From contig NZ_CP107935.1 of the NCBI RefSeq assembly GCF_036038375.1, forward strand, positions 7,502,001 to 7,566,000: DNA of 64,000 nucleotides, given 5' to 3'. This document shows, piece by piece, positions 25,724-33,936 of this stretch. The first letter of the stretch is position 1, and each line of letters starts with the position of its first letter. A model generated the notes under the pieces. It had not been told where the DNA came from. It saw only the letters and a program-made list of their open reading frames with translations, and made no database searches. Made by a program: the position numbers and the translations under genes. This DNA is from Streptomyces sp. NBC_00414. Its GTDB lineage: Bacteria > Actinomycetota > Actinomycetes > Streptomycetales > Streptomycetaceae.

Positions 25724-25778
25724 CGGGCAGCTCACGGGCAGCTCACGGGCAGTCGCCGGGCAGTCGCCGGGCAGTTGG
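25724..25778. repeat. Five 11-bp units in the GH35/AraC divergent promoter
   Basis: CGGGCAGCTCA twice, CGGGCAGTCGC twice and CGGGCAGTTGG once form a gap-free array. The 11-bp period keeps the CGGGCAG cores on one helix face. It lies between the divergent beta-galactosidase (start 25653) and AraC-type (start 25818) genes, so it could be an operator array, or simply slippage DNA. Confidence 0.85.
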
Positions 25779-25817
25779 CAGGCGGTCGACGGGCGGTCGG
25801 CGGGAGGGAGAAAGCGG

Positions 25818-26708
25818 ATGTACCACACCTGGATGCGGTTCTTCACCCCCGGGCCCGCCCACCACAGGCTCGGGCTCGTCTGCCTCGGCGTCGGACTCCA
25901 GCACGGGACACTGCCCACCGTGGGACCCCGCACCCTCGACCACCACGTCGCCGTCGTCGTCAGCACCGGCCGCGGCTGGTTCCGTACCCCCGACGGGCGT
26001 CGTACCGCGGTCACCGCGCCCGCCCTGCTGTGGCTCACCCCCGGCGTACCCCACCACTACGCGCCCGACCCCGACACCGGCTGGGACGAGGCCTTCGTCG
26101 ACTTCACCGGACCCGTCGCCGACACCTACACCGAACTCGGCTACATCGAACCGCACCGGCCCGTCGTCGCCCTCTCCGACGCAGGCGCCGCCCGCGCCAC
26201 CGTCGGCCGCATCGCCCGCGCCGCCCGTCGCGGCAACCCCCTCCTGGAAGTCGAGACCAGCGCCGCCGTCCACGAACTCCTCGTCACCCTGCGCCGCGCC
26301 CGCGCCGACACCGCCCCCGACGGCGAACACGTCCTCCAGGCGCTCGCCCGCGACGCCTGCAAACCCCTCACCGTCGCCGACCACGCCACCCGGCACGGCA
26401 TGACCCCCGCCGAACTGCGCACCGCCGTGCGCCGCGGCGCCGGCTGCAGCCCCAAGGACTACCTCCTCGGCATCCGCCTGGGCCGCGCCAAGGAACTCCT
26501 CGCCGCCACCGAACTCCCCGTCGCCGCCGTCGCCAGACGCGTCGGCTACGACGACCCCGCCTACTTCTCCCGCCTGTTCACCCGCCGCGTCGGCATGGCA
26601 CCGGTGCGCTTCCGGGAACAACAGGCCCACACGGTCCCCGGCGGCTGGAGCGACCAGGTCCCCGACCCCGACGATCCCCCGATCATCGAGAGGACCTCCA
26701 CGGGCTGA
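25818..26708 (+). CDS. AraC-family transcriptional regulator
   Basis: About 296 residues. The N-terminal half is a cupin-like sugar-sensing domain (LDHHVAVVVSTGRGWFRTPDGRRTAV, LLWLTPGVPHHYAPDPDTGWDEAFVDFTGP). The C-terminal half has the two helix-turn-helix units of AraC proteins, with the second clear in LLAATELPVAAVARRVGYDDPAYFSRLFTRRVGMAPVRFRE. ATG 25818 has GGGAGGGAG upstream; an earlier in-frame ATG at 25689 would translate the 11-bp array and is unlikely. Position suggests local control of the GH35 gene by a galactoside. Confidence 0.92.
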   Translation: MYHTWMRFFTPGPAHHRLGLVCLGVGLQHGTLPTVGPRTLDHHVAVVVSTGRGWFRTPDGRRTAVTAPALLWLTPGVPHHYAPDPDTGWDEAFVDFTGPVADTYTELGYIEPHRPVVALSDAGAARATVGRIARAARRGNPLLEVETSAAVHELLVTLRRARADTAPDGEHVLQALARDACKPLTVADHATRHGMTPAELRTAVRRGAGCSPKDYLLGIRLGRAKELLAATELPVAAVARRVGYDDPAYFSRLFTRRVGMAPVRFREQQAHTVPGGWSDQVPDPDDPPIIERTSTG

Positions 26709-26733
26709 GGCACGCCACGTAGGGTTGGCCCCC

Positions 26734-27072
26734 ATGACCACCAGCAACACCGGCAACGCGGGTGACATCGACCCCGCCGTCCGCGCCGAACTCGACCGGC
26801 TGCGCGAGAGCATCGACAACATCGACGCCGCCGTCGTCCACATGCTCGCCGAGCGCTTCAAGTGCACCCAGCAGGTCGGCCACCTCAAAGCCGCCCACCA
26901 GCTGCCGCCCGCCGACCCGTCCCGCGAGTCCCAGCAGATCGCCAGACTTCGCCGGCTGGCCGAAAACGCCAACCTCGACCCGGCGTTCGCGGAAAAGCTG
27001 CTGAACTTCATCATCGCCGAGGTCATCCGCCATCACGAGCGCATCGCGGAGGACACCAACGCCCGCGAATGA
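26734..27072 (+). CDS. Chorismate mutase, AroQ type
   Basis: A 112-residue helical enzyme that turns chorismate into prephenate for Phe/Tyr synthesis. AroQ features are LDRLRESIDNIDAAVVHMLAERFKCTQQVGHLKAAHQLPPADPSRESQQIARL, with the usual Arg and Lys that hold the two carboxylates, and FAEKLLNFIIAEVIRHHERI at the end. ATG 26734 is preferred over the TTG nine bases upstream. It stands alone on the strand, about 25 bp behind the AraC gene. No other aromatic pathway gene is nearby. Confidence 0.93.
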   Translation: MTTSNTGNAGDIDPAVRAELDRLRESIDNIDAAVVHMLAERFKCTQQVGHLKAAHQLPPADPSRESQQIARLRRLAENANLDPAFAEKLLNFIIAEVIRHHERIAEDTNARE

Positions 27073-27223
27073 CCACTCCCGCCCTCCGGCGCGCACCCGT
27101 TCCCAGGCCGTTGTGAGCCCCGACCCCTCGGCGTGCGCGCCGAAATGAGGCATCCTGCGCTGAGCACTCCCTGTCGGTCGGTTCGGACTTAAGCTGTTGG
27201 TCCAAGCGAGGGGACTTCGCTCC

Positions 27224-27736
27224 ATGCCGTCGGATGCCAAGATCCTCATAGTCGACGACCACGAGGACACGCTCTACGCACTGGAAAGCGCCCTGGCCCC
27301 GCTCGGCTACCAGCTGACCCGGGCGACCAGCGGTGACGACGCGCTGAAGGAAGTCCTGCGCGGCCAGATCGGCCTGCTCCTGCTCGATGTCCACATGCCC
27401 GGCGTCAGCGGCCTCGACGTGGTCCGCTACATGCAGGGCGTCGAGCAGACCCAGCTCATCCCGATCGTCCTCGTCACCGGATTCGGCCCCAACACGGCAC
27501 TCACGTCCGCCGCCTTCCGCCTCGGCGTCGCCGACCTGGTCATGAAACCCATCGACCCCTGGACCCTGCGCACCAAAGTCCGCTACCTGTACGACTCCCA
27601 CCAGCGATACCGGTCCCTGGAGCGAGAGGTCCGCGAACTCCGGGCCCTCGTGAAGGAACCCGCCGCCCACTACGCGCCCCCGATCACGGCCCAGCGCCCC
27701 ACTCCCCACCAGGAGGAACAGGGCCGCACCGCCTGA
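27224..27736 (+). CDS. Stand-alone receiver (CheY-like) response regulator
   Basis: A 170-residue single receiver domain: acidic pair in ILIVDDHEDT, phosphoacceptor Asp in LLLLDVHMPGVSG (~54), Thr in VLVTGFG and Lys in VMKPID. After the receiver comes a short charged helix (SHQRYRSLEREVRELRALVK), likely coiled coil, and a Pro-rich tail. There is no DNA-binding or enzyme domain, so it probably acts through a protein partner. ATG 27224 has GCGAGGGGA upstream. No sensor kinase is next to it. Confidence 0.9.
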   Translation: MPSDAKILIVDDHEDTLYALESALAPLGYQLTRATSGDDALKEVLRGQIGLLLLDVHMPGVSGLDVVRYMQGVEQTQLIPIVLVTGFGPNTALTSAAFRLGVADLVMKPIDPWTLRTKVRYLYDSHQRYRSLEREVRELRALVKEPAAHYAPPITAQRPTPHQEEQGRTA

Positions 27737-27941
27737 AGGCACGATGCGCGGTGCACGACGGACCACGATGTGCGATGGACCGGGCCCCGCGCTTCACGAG
27801 GCCACGTGGATCCCGACCGTCACAGCGCGGACAAACCGTCCCATCGCGAACAAGCGGGCACACGGGACCACCACCGGCGCACGCACCCGGCATACCGGCC
27901 GCCCCTGTGCCGAGCCCCGCCCATCAGGCAGCATGGCTCCC

Positions 27942-30443
27942 ATGTCCGTACTGACGCGCGACGAAGCGCAGACCCGTGCCACACTCCTCGACGTCCACCG
28001 CTACCGGATCGAACTCGACCTGACGCGCGGCGACGAGACGTTCGACTCCCTCACCACCATCACCTTCACGGTCCGCGGGGACCACGGTGTCGGGGACACC
28101 TTCGTCGAGCTCAAGCCCGCCGAACTGCGCTCCGCCACCCTCGACGGACACCCCCTCGACCCGGCGGCGCTCCACGAGAACCGGCTCCCCCTCACCGGCC
28201 TCACCGCGGGCACCCACGAACTGCGCGTCGACGCCGCCATGCGCTACTCCCGCACCGGCGAGGGCATGCACCGCTTCACCGACCCCGCCGACGGCGAGAC
28301 CTACCTCTACACCCAGATGTTCATGGACGACGTGCAGCGCGTCTTCGCCGCCTTCGACCAGCCCGACCTCAAGTCGGTCTTCGAACTCTCCGTGACGGCC
28401 CCCGACGACTGGACCGTCCTCAGCAACAGCGTCACCACCCGCACCGCCGACGGAACCTGGCAGGCCGCGCCCACCCCGCCCGTCTCCACCTACCTCGTCG
28501 CCGTCGCCGCCGGACCCTGGCACTCCGTACGCACCGAACACCGCGGCCTGCCCTTCGGCATCCACTGTCGCCGCTCGCTGGCCCCCCACCTCGACACCGA
28601 CGCCGACGAGATCCTCGACATCACGCGCGCCTGCTTCGACCGGTACCACGAGAAGTTCGAGGAGCCGTACCCCTTCGACTCCTACGACCAGGCGTTCGTG
28701 CCCGAATTCAACGCCGGCGCCATGGAGAACCCCGGACTCGTCACCTTCCGCGACGACTTCGTCTACCGCTCCGCCGTCACCGACACCGAACGCCAGACCC
28801 GCGCCATGGTCATCGCCCACGAAATGGCACACATGTGGTTCGGCGACCTCGTCACCCTGCGCTGGTGGGACGACATCTGGCTGAACGAGTCCTTCGCCGA
28901 GTACATGGGCTACCAGACCCTCACCGAGGCCACCCGCTTCACCGGCACCTGGACCGAGTTCGGCGTCGTCCGCAAGGCCTGGGGCTACGACGCCGACCAG
29001 CGCCCCTCCACCCACCCCGTCGCCCCCGACCCCGAGGCCGTCCCCGACACCGCCTCCGCGCTCCTCAACTTCGACGGCATCTCCTACGCCAAGGGCGCCT
29101 CCGCCCTGCGCCAACTCGTCACCTGGCTCGGCGAGAAGGACTTCCTCACCGGCATCAACACCCACTTCGCCCGCCACAAGTTCGCCAACGCCACCCTCGC
29201 CGACTTCATCGAGTCCCTCGCCGCCGCCACCGACCGCGACGTCCACGCCTGGGCCGACGCCTGGCTGCGCACCACCGGCGTCGACACCCTCACCACGGCC
29301 GTCACCTCCCGGCCCGGGGAGTGGACCCTCGCCCTCGGCCACCAAGGCAGCCGCCCCCACCGGGTCACCATCGGCGTCTACGACCGGGACCTCGGCAGCG
29401 ACCGCGCACTCGTCCTGCGGGAACGCTACGAGACGGACATCCCGCGGAGCGGGCCCGCCGACCCCCGCCCCGGCACCCGCCCCGCCCTCGTCGTCCCCAA
29501 CGACCTCGACCTCACCTACGCCAAGATCCGCCTCGACGACACCTCCGAGGAAACCGCCCTGCGCGGCATCTCGGGCGTCCCCGACGCACTCACCCGCGCC
29601 GTCCTGTGGAACACCCTGCGCGACATGGTCCGCGACGGCGACCTCGAACCCGCCGCCTACCTGGAGACCGCCCGCGCCCACCTCCCCGAGGAGACCGACC
29701 TCGCCGTCGTCCAGGGCGTCCTGACCTTCGCCGCCACCCAGGTCACCGACCGCTTCCTGGCCCCCCACGACCGGCCCAACGCCCTCGCCACCCTCACCTC
29801 GCTGTGCCGCGACCTGATCCGCCGCACCGAGGACGGCGACAACCCCGGACTGCGCCTCGTCGCAGTACGCCACCTCATCGACGTCGCCGCCCAGCCCGAC
29901 ACCATCAGCGCCTGGCTCTCCGAGGGCACCGTCCCCGGCGGACCCGAACTCGACCCGGAACTGCGCTGGCGCATCCTCGGCCGCCTCGCCGTCCTCGGGG
30001 CCGTCGACGACGACGTCATCGAAGCCGAACTCGTGCAGGACCCCAGCGCCACCGGCCAGGAAGGCGCCGCCCGCTGCCGCGCCGCGCTGCCCGACCCGGC
30101 CGCCAAGCGCGCCGCGTGGGAGGCGATGTTCACCACCGACGACCTCTCCAACTACCTCTTCACCGCCACCGCCCGCGGCTTCTGGCAGCCCGAACAGGCC
30201 GATCTCGTACGCGATTACGTGCCGCGCTACTTCGAGGACGCGGTCGCGCTCGCCGCACGCAGGGGGCCCGCCATCGCCGACGCGGCCGGGCGCTGGGCGT
30301 TCCCCGTGTACGCCGTCGATCCCGCGACCCTCGCCCTCGGTGAGCAGTGCCTGAGCGGAGCGGGTCCGACGCCTGCCCTGCGGCGCAAACTGGCCGACCA
30401 ACTGGACGACCTGGCCCGCGCCCTGCGGGTCCGCCGGGTCTAA
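27942..30443 (+). CDS. pepN: Aminopeptidase N (M1 family)
   Basis: An 833-residue zinc aminopeptidase: the substrate N-terminus motif GAMENPG (~258), zinc site HEMAHMWFGDLVTLRWWDDIWLNESFAEYMG (HExxH about 293-297 with the distal Glu), the catalytic Tyr region SYAKGASALRQL, and a C-terminal ERAP1-like helical domain. It removes N-terminal residues from peptides in the cytosol. ATG 27942 is used; ATG 27933 is equally possible. The ~200-bp leader has no gene. Length is typical for Streptomyces PepN. Confidence 0.96.
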   Translation: MSVLTRDEAQTRATLLDVHRYRIELDLTRGDETFDSLTTITFTVRGDHGVGDTFVELKPAELRSATLDGHPLDPAALHENRLPLTGLTAGTHELRVDAAMRYSRTGEGMHRFTDPADGETYLYTQMFMDDVQRVFAAFDQPDLKSVFELSVTAPDDWTVLSNSVTTRTADGTWQAAPTPPVSTYLVAVAAGPWHSVRTEHRGLPFGIHCRRSLAPHLDTDADEILDITRACFDRYHEKFEEPYPFDSYDQAFVPEFNAGAMENPGLVTFRDDFVYRSAVTDTERQTRAMVIAHEMAHMWFGDLVTLRWWDDIWLNESFAEYMGYQTLTEATRFTGTWTEFGVVRKAWGYDADQRPSTHPVAPDPEAVPDTASALLNFDGISYAKGASALRQLVTWLGEKDFLTGINTHFARHKFANATLADFIESLAAATDRDVHAWADAWLRTTGVDTLTTAVTSRPGEWTLALGHQGSRPHRVTIGVYDRDLGSDRALVLRERYETDIPRSGPADPRPGTRPALVVPNDLDLTYAKIRLDDTSEETALRGISGVPDALTRAVLWNTLRDMVRDGDLEPAAYLETARAHLPEETDLAVVQGVLTFAATQVTDRFLAPHDRPNALATLTSLCRDLIRRTEDGDNPGLRLVAVRHLIDVAAQPDTISAWLSEGTVPGGPELDPELRWRILGRLAVLGAVDDDVIEAELVQDPSATGQEGAARCRAALPDPAAKRAAWEAMFTTDDLSNYLFTATARGFWQPEQADLVRDYVPRYFEDAVALAARRGPAIADAAGRWAFPVYAVDPATLALGEQCLSGAGPTPALRRKLADQLDDLARALRVRRV

Positions 30444-31052
30444 CCACCGCCTTCTTTGAGCCCCGCGCTCCACCAGGGGTGGGGATGCGGGGCTCTGGCG
30501 TGCGGCGACCCGGTGGGGGTGCCCACACCCCTGAAGGGCCTGGCGGCCTTCGGCCCGAGGGGGGTCGGTGCGGGCGCGGTGTGTGTCTGCGGGCGCGTGA
30601 GGGCTGGCCGCGCAGTTCCCCGCGCCCCTGGAGGGCCTGGCGGCCCTGGCGGGAGGGGGTCGGTGCGGGCGCGGTGTTTGTCTGCGGGCGCGTGGGGGTT
30701 GCCCGCGCAGTTCCCCGCGCCCCTCGAAAGCGGGGCTCCGCCCCAGCTTTCGCCCAGCAGGGGCGCCCGTAAGGGGCGCGGGGAACGGCGCAGTCTTTTG
30801 CTTTTAGGGGCGCGGGGAACGGCGCAGTCCTTTGTCTTCAGGGGCGCGGGGAACGGCGCAGTCCTTTGTCTTCAGGGGCGCGGGGAACGGCGCGGCCGAC
30901 CCCCACCGGCCCGCACCCCGCCCACCGGCCACAGACCCCCCTCGGGCCGAAGGCCGCCCCACCACCCTTTCGGGTACCGATCACCCAACTACCAGGCACA
31001 CCCCCGCGGACGCGACAAGCTGGGAACCCCGTCGCGCGCCCTGGAGGACGCC
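30444..31052. repeat. Gene-free 609-bp gap filled with dispersed-element arrays
   Basis: Two forward copies of the element (30610-30629, 30705-30724) sit in a duplicated ~95-bp block sharing GGGTCGGTGCGGGCGCGGTG and CTGCGGGCGCGTG. Four reverse copies (30772-30791, 30806-30825, 30840-30859, 30874-30893) follow with a 34-bp period and CTTTGTCTTC-type spacers. Forward and reverse sets can fold into alternative hairpins. The last ~150 bp hold only the leader of the decarboxylase gene (GGAGGACGCC before ATG). I looked for an IdeR/DmdR1-type iron box and saw none. Confidence 0.88.
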
Positions 31053-32453
31053 ATGAGCCCCCTCACCCCAGGCGGCCTCGCATCAGGCCCCCAAGGCCCC
31101 GAAGCCCTGCGGCCGTTACTCGACACAGTGCTCGACGCGCTGAGGGCGGGCGCCGCCACCCGCCCCGGCCCCCTCCCCGCGGGCGGCCCCACCGACGTGG
31201 CCGCCCGCCTCCGCGAGGCACTCGGCGAGCCCCTCCCGGACCACGGCGACGAGCACGCCCTGCACACCCTCGTACAGGCCATGGCGGCAGGCGCCGCGGA
31301 CCCCGCCCACCCCCTCTGCGCGGCCCACCTCCACTGCCCGCCCCTCGCCGTGGCCGTCGCCGCGGACCTCGCCGTCTCCGCCCTCAACCCGTCCCTCGAC
31401 TCCTGGGACCAGGCCCCCGCAGCCTCAGAGCTGGAAGCCCTCGTCACCCGGGCCCTCGCCGACGAGGTCTACCCACCCGCCGCCCGAACCACGGCCGCCA
31501 CCCCCGACGCCCTCGTCACCACCGGCGGCACCGAAGCCAACCAACTCGCCCTCCTCCTCGCCCGCGACAAACACGGCCACGTACAACTCGTCCAGGCGGA
31601 GAACGCCCACCACTCCCTCCACCGCGCCACCTGGCTCCTCGGCCTCCCCGAACCGGTCACCGTGCCCGCCCCCGCCGGCACCATGGACCCCGCCGCACTC
31701 GACCAGGCCCTCACCGCACTCGGCGGCCCGCCCGGCACCGTCCTCGTCGCGGCCACCGCCGGCACCACCGACGCCGGGCTCATCGACCCCCTCCCCGAGA
31801 TCGCCACCCGCTGCGAAACCCACGGCGCCCGCCTCCACATCGACGCCGCCTACGGCGGGGGACTCCTCCTCAGCGACCGCCACCGCCCCGCACTCGACGG
31901 CCTCGCCCGCGCCCACACCGTCACCCTCGACCTGCACAAACTCGGCTGGCAGCCCGTCGCCGCAGGCCTCCTCGCCGTACGCGACCCCGACGACCTCACC
32001 GCCCTCCACCACCGCGCCGCCTACCTCAACGCCGACGACGACACCGAAGCCGGTCTCCCCGACGTCCTCGGACGCTCCCTGCGCACCACCCGCCGCGCCG
32101 ACATCCTCAAGATCGCCGTCACCCTCAGGACCCTCGGCCGCAGGGGACTCGGCGCCCTCGTCGACCAGGTCTGCGCCCGCGCCGCCGAACTCGCCGAACT
32201 CATCGCCGTACACCCGCACTTCGAGCTCTACGACCGGCCCACCATCAGCACCGTCCTGTTCCGGCCCGCCGACGCCACCGACGACACCGTCGCCGACGTC
32301 CGCCGCACCCTCCTCACCGAAGGCCGCGCCGTCCTGGGCCGAGCCCGCCTCGACAACCGCCTCTGGCTCAAAGCCACCCTGCTCAACCCGCACACCGGAC
32401 CCGACGACCTCGCCGCACTCCTGAAACTGGTGGAAGGACACACCGCCCGATGA
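31053..32453 (+). CDS. PLP-dependent group II decarboxylase, DesA-like
   Basis: A 466-residue decarboxylase: CPPLAVAVAADLAVSALNPSLDSWDQAPAASELE, VTTGGTEANQLALLLARD, HIDAAYGGGLLL and the PLP lysine in TLDLHKLGWQP (~296). The family covers L-2,4-diaminobutyrate, lysine and ornithine decarboxylases. The next gene, overlapping by 4 bp, is an amino/diamine N-hydroxylase, the same pairing as DesA-DesB, where lysine becomes cadaverine and then N-hydroxycadaverine. The likely product is therefore a diamine for a hydroxamate siderophore. DesC- and DesD-type genes are absent. Which amino acid is used cannot be told from the sequence. Confidence 0.88.
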   Translation: MSPLTPGGLASGPQGPEALRPLLDTVLDALRAGAATRPGPLPAGGPTDVAARLREALGEPLPDHGDEHALHTLVQAMAAGAADPAHPLCAAHLHCPPLAVAVAADLAVSALNPSLDSWDQAPAASELEALVTRALADEVYPPAARTTAATPDALVTTGGTEANQLALLLARDKHGHVQLVQAENAHHSLHRATWLLGLPEPVTVPAPAGTMDPAALDQALTALGGPPGTVLVAATAGTTDAGLIDPLPEIATRCETHGARLHIDAAYGGGLLLSDRHRPALDGLARAHTVTLDLHKLGWQPVAAGLLAVRDPDDLTALHHRAAYLNADDDTEAGLPDVLGRSLRTTRRADILKIAVTLRTLGRRGLGALVDQVCARAAELAELIAVHPHFELYDRPTISTVLFRPADATDDTVADVRRTLLTEGRAVLGRARLDNRLWLKATLLNPHTGPDDLAALLKLVEGHTAR

Positions 32454-33865
32454 CGCCCTCCACGTCTCCCACGCACCACCAGCCCGAAGCCCCCCGCGAC
32501 CTCGTCGGCATCGGCATCGGCCCCAGCAACCTCTCCCTCGCCGCCCTCGCCCACCCCCTGGCCGAACTCGACACGGTCTTCTACGAACAACACCCCACCT
32601 TCGACTGGCACCCCGGCCTCCTCCTCGAAGGCGCCACCCTCCAGGTCCCCTTCCTCGCCGACCTGGTGACCCTCGCCGACCCCGCCAGCCCCTGGACCTT
32701 CCTCAACTACCTCAAGACCCGCGAACGCCTCTTCCCCTTCTACTTCGCCGAGCGCTTCCACATCCACCGCGCCGAATACGCCGCCTACTGCCGCTGGGTC
32801 AGCGACAGCCTCCCCGGGCTCCACTTCGGCCACCAGGTCGACGCCGTGCGCTGGAACCACGAACGCGACGTGTTCGAGGTCGACCACACCCAGCTCGACA
32901 CCGACGGAGAAGCCGAAGCCCTCGGACGCACGTACACCAGGAACATCGTCCTCGGCATCGGCACCGCCCCCCACATCCCCGAACCGCTCCGCCCCCTCGC
33001 CGAAGCACCCGGCGTGCCCGTCATCCACGCCGCCGACTACCTCCGGCACCGCGAGGACCTCCTCACCGCCGGCCACGTCACCGTCATCGGATCAGGGCAG
33101 TCCGGCGCCGAAGTCTTCCTCGACCTGCTCAGAAACCGCCCCGCGGGACGCGAGAGAATCCACTGGCTCGCCCGCACCGAGGCCTTCGCGCCCATGGAGT
33201 ACTCGAAACTCGGGCTCGAACACTTCACACCCGACTACACGCGCTACTTCCACGCCCTGCCCGAGCCCGTACGCGACCGGCTCGTCCCCGCCCAGTGGCA
33301 ACTCCACAAAGGCATCGACGCCGACACCATCGCCGCCATCCACGACGAGCTCTACCGCCGCACCCTCGACGGCGGCTGGCCCGACACCGTCCTCACCCCC
33401 GGCGTCCACGTCCGCACCGCGGGACGCATCGCCACCACCAAGATCGAACTGCATCTGGAACACATCCAGCAGGCCAGCCGCTCCCGCATCACCACCGACG
33501 CCGTCGTCCTCGCCACCGGCTACCGCGAACGCCCCCTCGACCGCATCCTCGCCGGCCTCGACCCCTACATGCGCCGCGACGCCTCCGAACGCCCCAGGAT
33601 CGACGACCACCACCGCCTCGTCCTCGACCCCTCCGTCACCGGATCCGTCTACGTCCAGAACGCCGAGACACACACCCACGGCGTCGGCGCCCCCGACCTC
33701 GGCCTCACCGCCTGGCGCAGCGCGAGCATCCTCAACTCCCTGACGGGCAAGGACCCCTACCCCCTGCCGAGCCGAACGGCCTTCACCACGTTCGGCCTCA
33801 CCCCACAGCCCCAGATCCCGTCCGCCAGGCAGCCCAGGACCCTCACACCACTGGTGGCCGACTGA
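32450..33865 (+). CDS. Lysine/ornithine/diamine N-monooxygenase, DesB-like
   Basis: A 471-residue flavin enzyme of the siderophore N-hydroxylase family. FAD motif VGIGIGPSNLSLAALAH (~20-35); the substrate/FAD segment LLLEGATLQVPFLADLVTLADPASPWTFLNYLK; NADPH motif VTVIGSGQSGAEVFLDLL (~213); and the C-terminal LATGYRERP. ATG 32450 overlaps the decarboxylase stop (ATGA). It would hydroxylate the terminal amine made by its partner. The operon ends 70 bp before the convergent nucleotidase gene, so this is a two-gene unit with no acyltransferase or NIS synthetase alongside. Confidence 0.92.
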   Translation: MTPSTSPTHHQPEAPRDLVGIGIGPSNLSLAALAHPLAELDTVFYEQHPTFDWHPGLLLEGATLQVPFLADLVTLADPASPWTFLNYLKTRERLFPFYFAERFHIHRAEYAAYCRWVSDSLPGLHFGHQVDAVRWNHERDVFEVDHTQLDTDGEAEALGRTYTRNIVLGIGTAPHIPEPLRPLAEAPGVPVIHAADYLRHREDLLTAGHVTVIGSGQSGAEVFLDLLRNRPAGRERIHWLARTEAFAPMEYSKLGLEHFTPDYTRYFHALPEPVRDRLVPAQWQLHKGIDADTIAAIHDELYRRTLDGGWPDTVLTPGVHVRTAGRIATTKIELHLEHIQQASRSRITTDAVVLATGYRERPLDRILAGLDPYMRRDASERPRIDDHHRLVLDPSVTGSVYVQNAETHTHGVGAPDLGLTAWRSASILNSLTGKDPYPLPSRTAFTTFGLTPQPQIPSARQPRTLTPLVAD

Positions 33866-33936
33866 GGATCAGCCGGCCACCAGTGACGAACACACCCGCG
33901 TGAAGCACGCCTCCGGAAGAGACCCCAGAAGAGCGC

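Noticed and set aside
27924..30473. Long open frame on the minus strand opposite pepN
   Set aside because: It mirrors the third-position GC of pepN; its translation is Gly/Val-rich with no domain, and pepN has full M1 motifs.
30772..30893. Regular 34-bp repeats as a possible CRISPR array
   Set aside because: The spacers are themselves alike, only ~10-14 bp long, and no cas gene is present; they are dispersed-element copies.
30894..31052. Iron box before the DesA/DesB-like pair
   Set aside because: No TTAGGTTAGGCTAACCTAA-like palindrome is visible in the leader.
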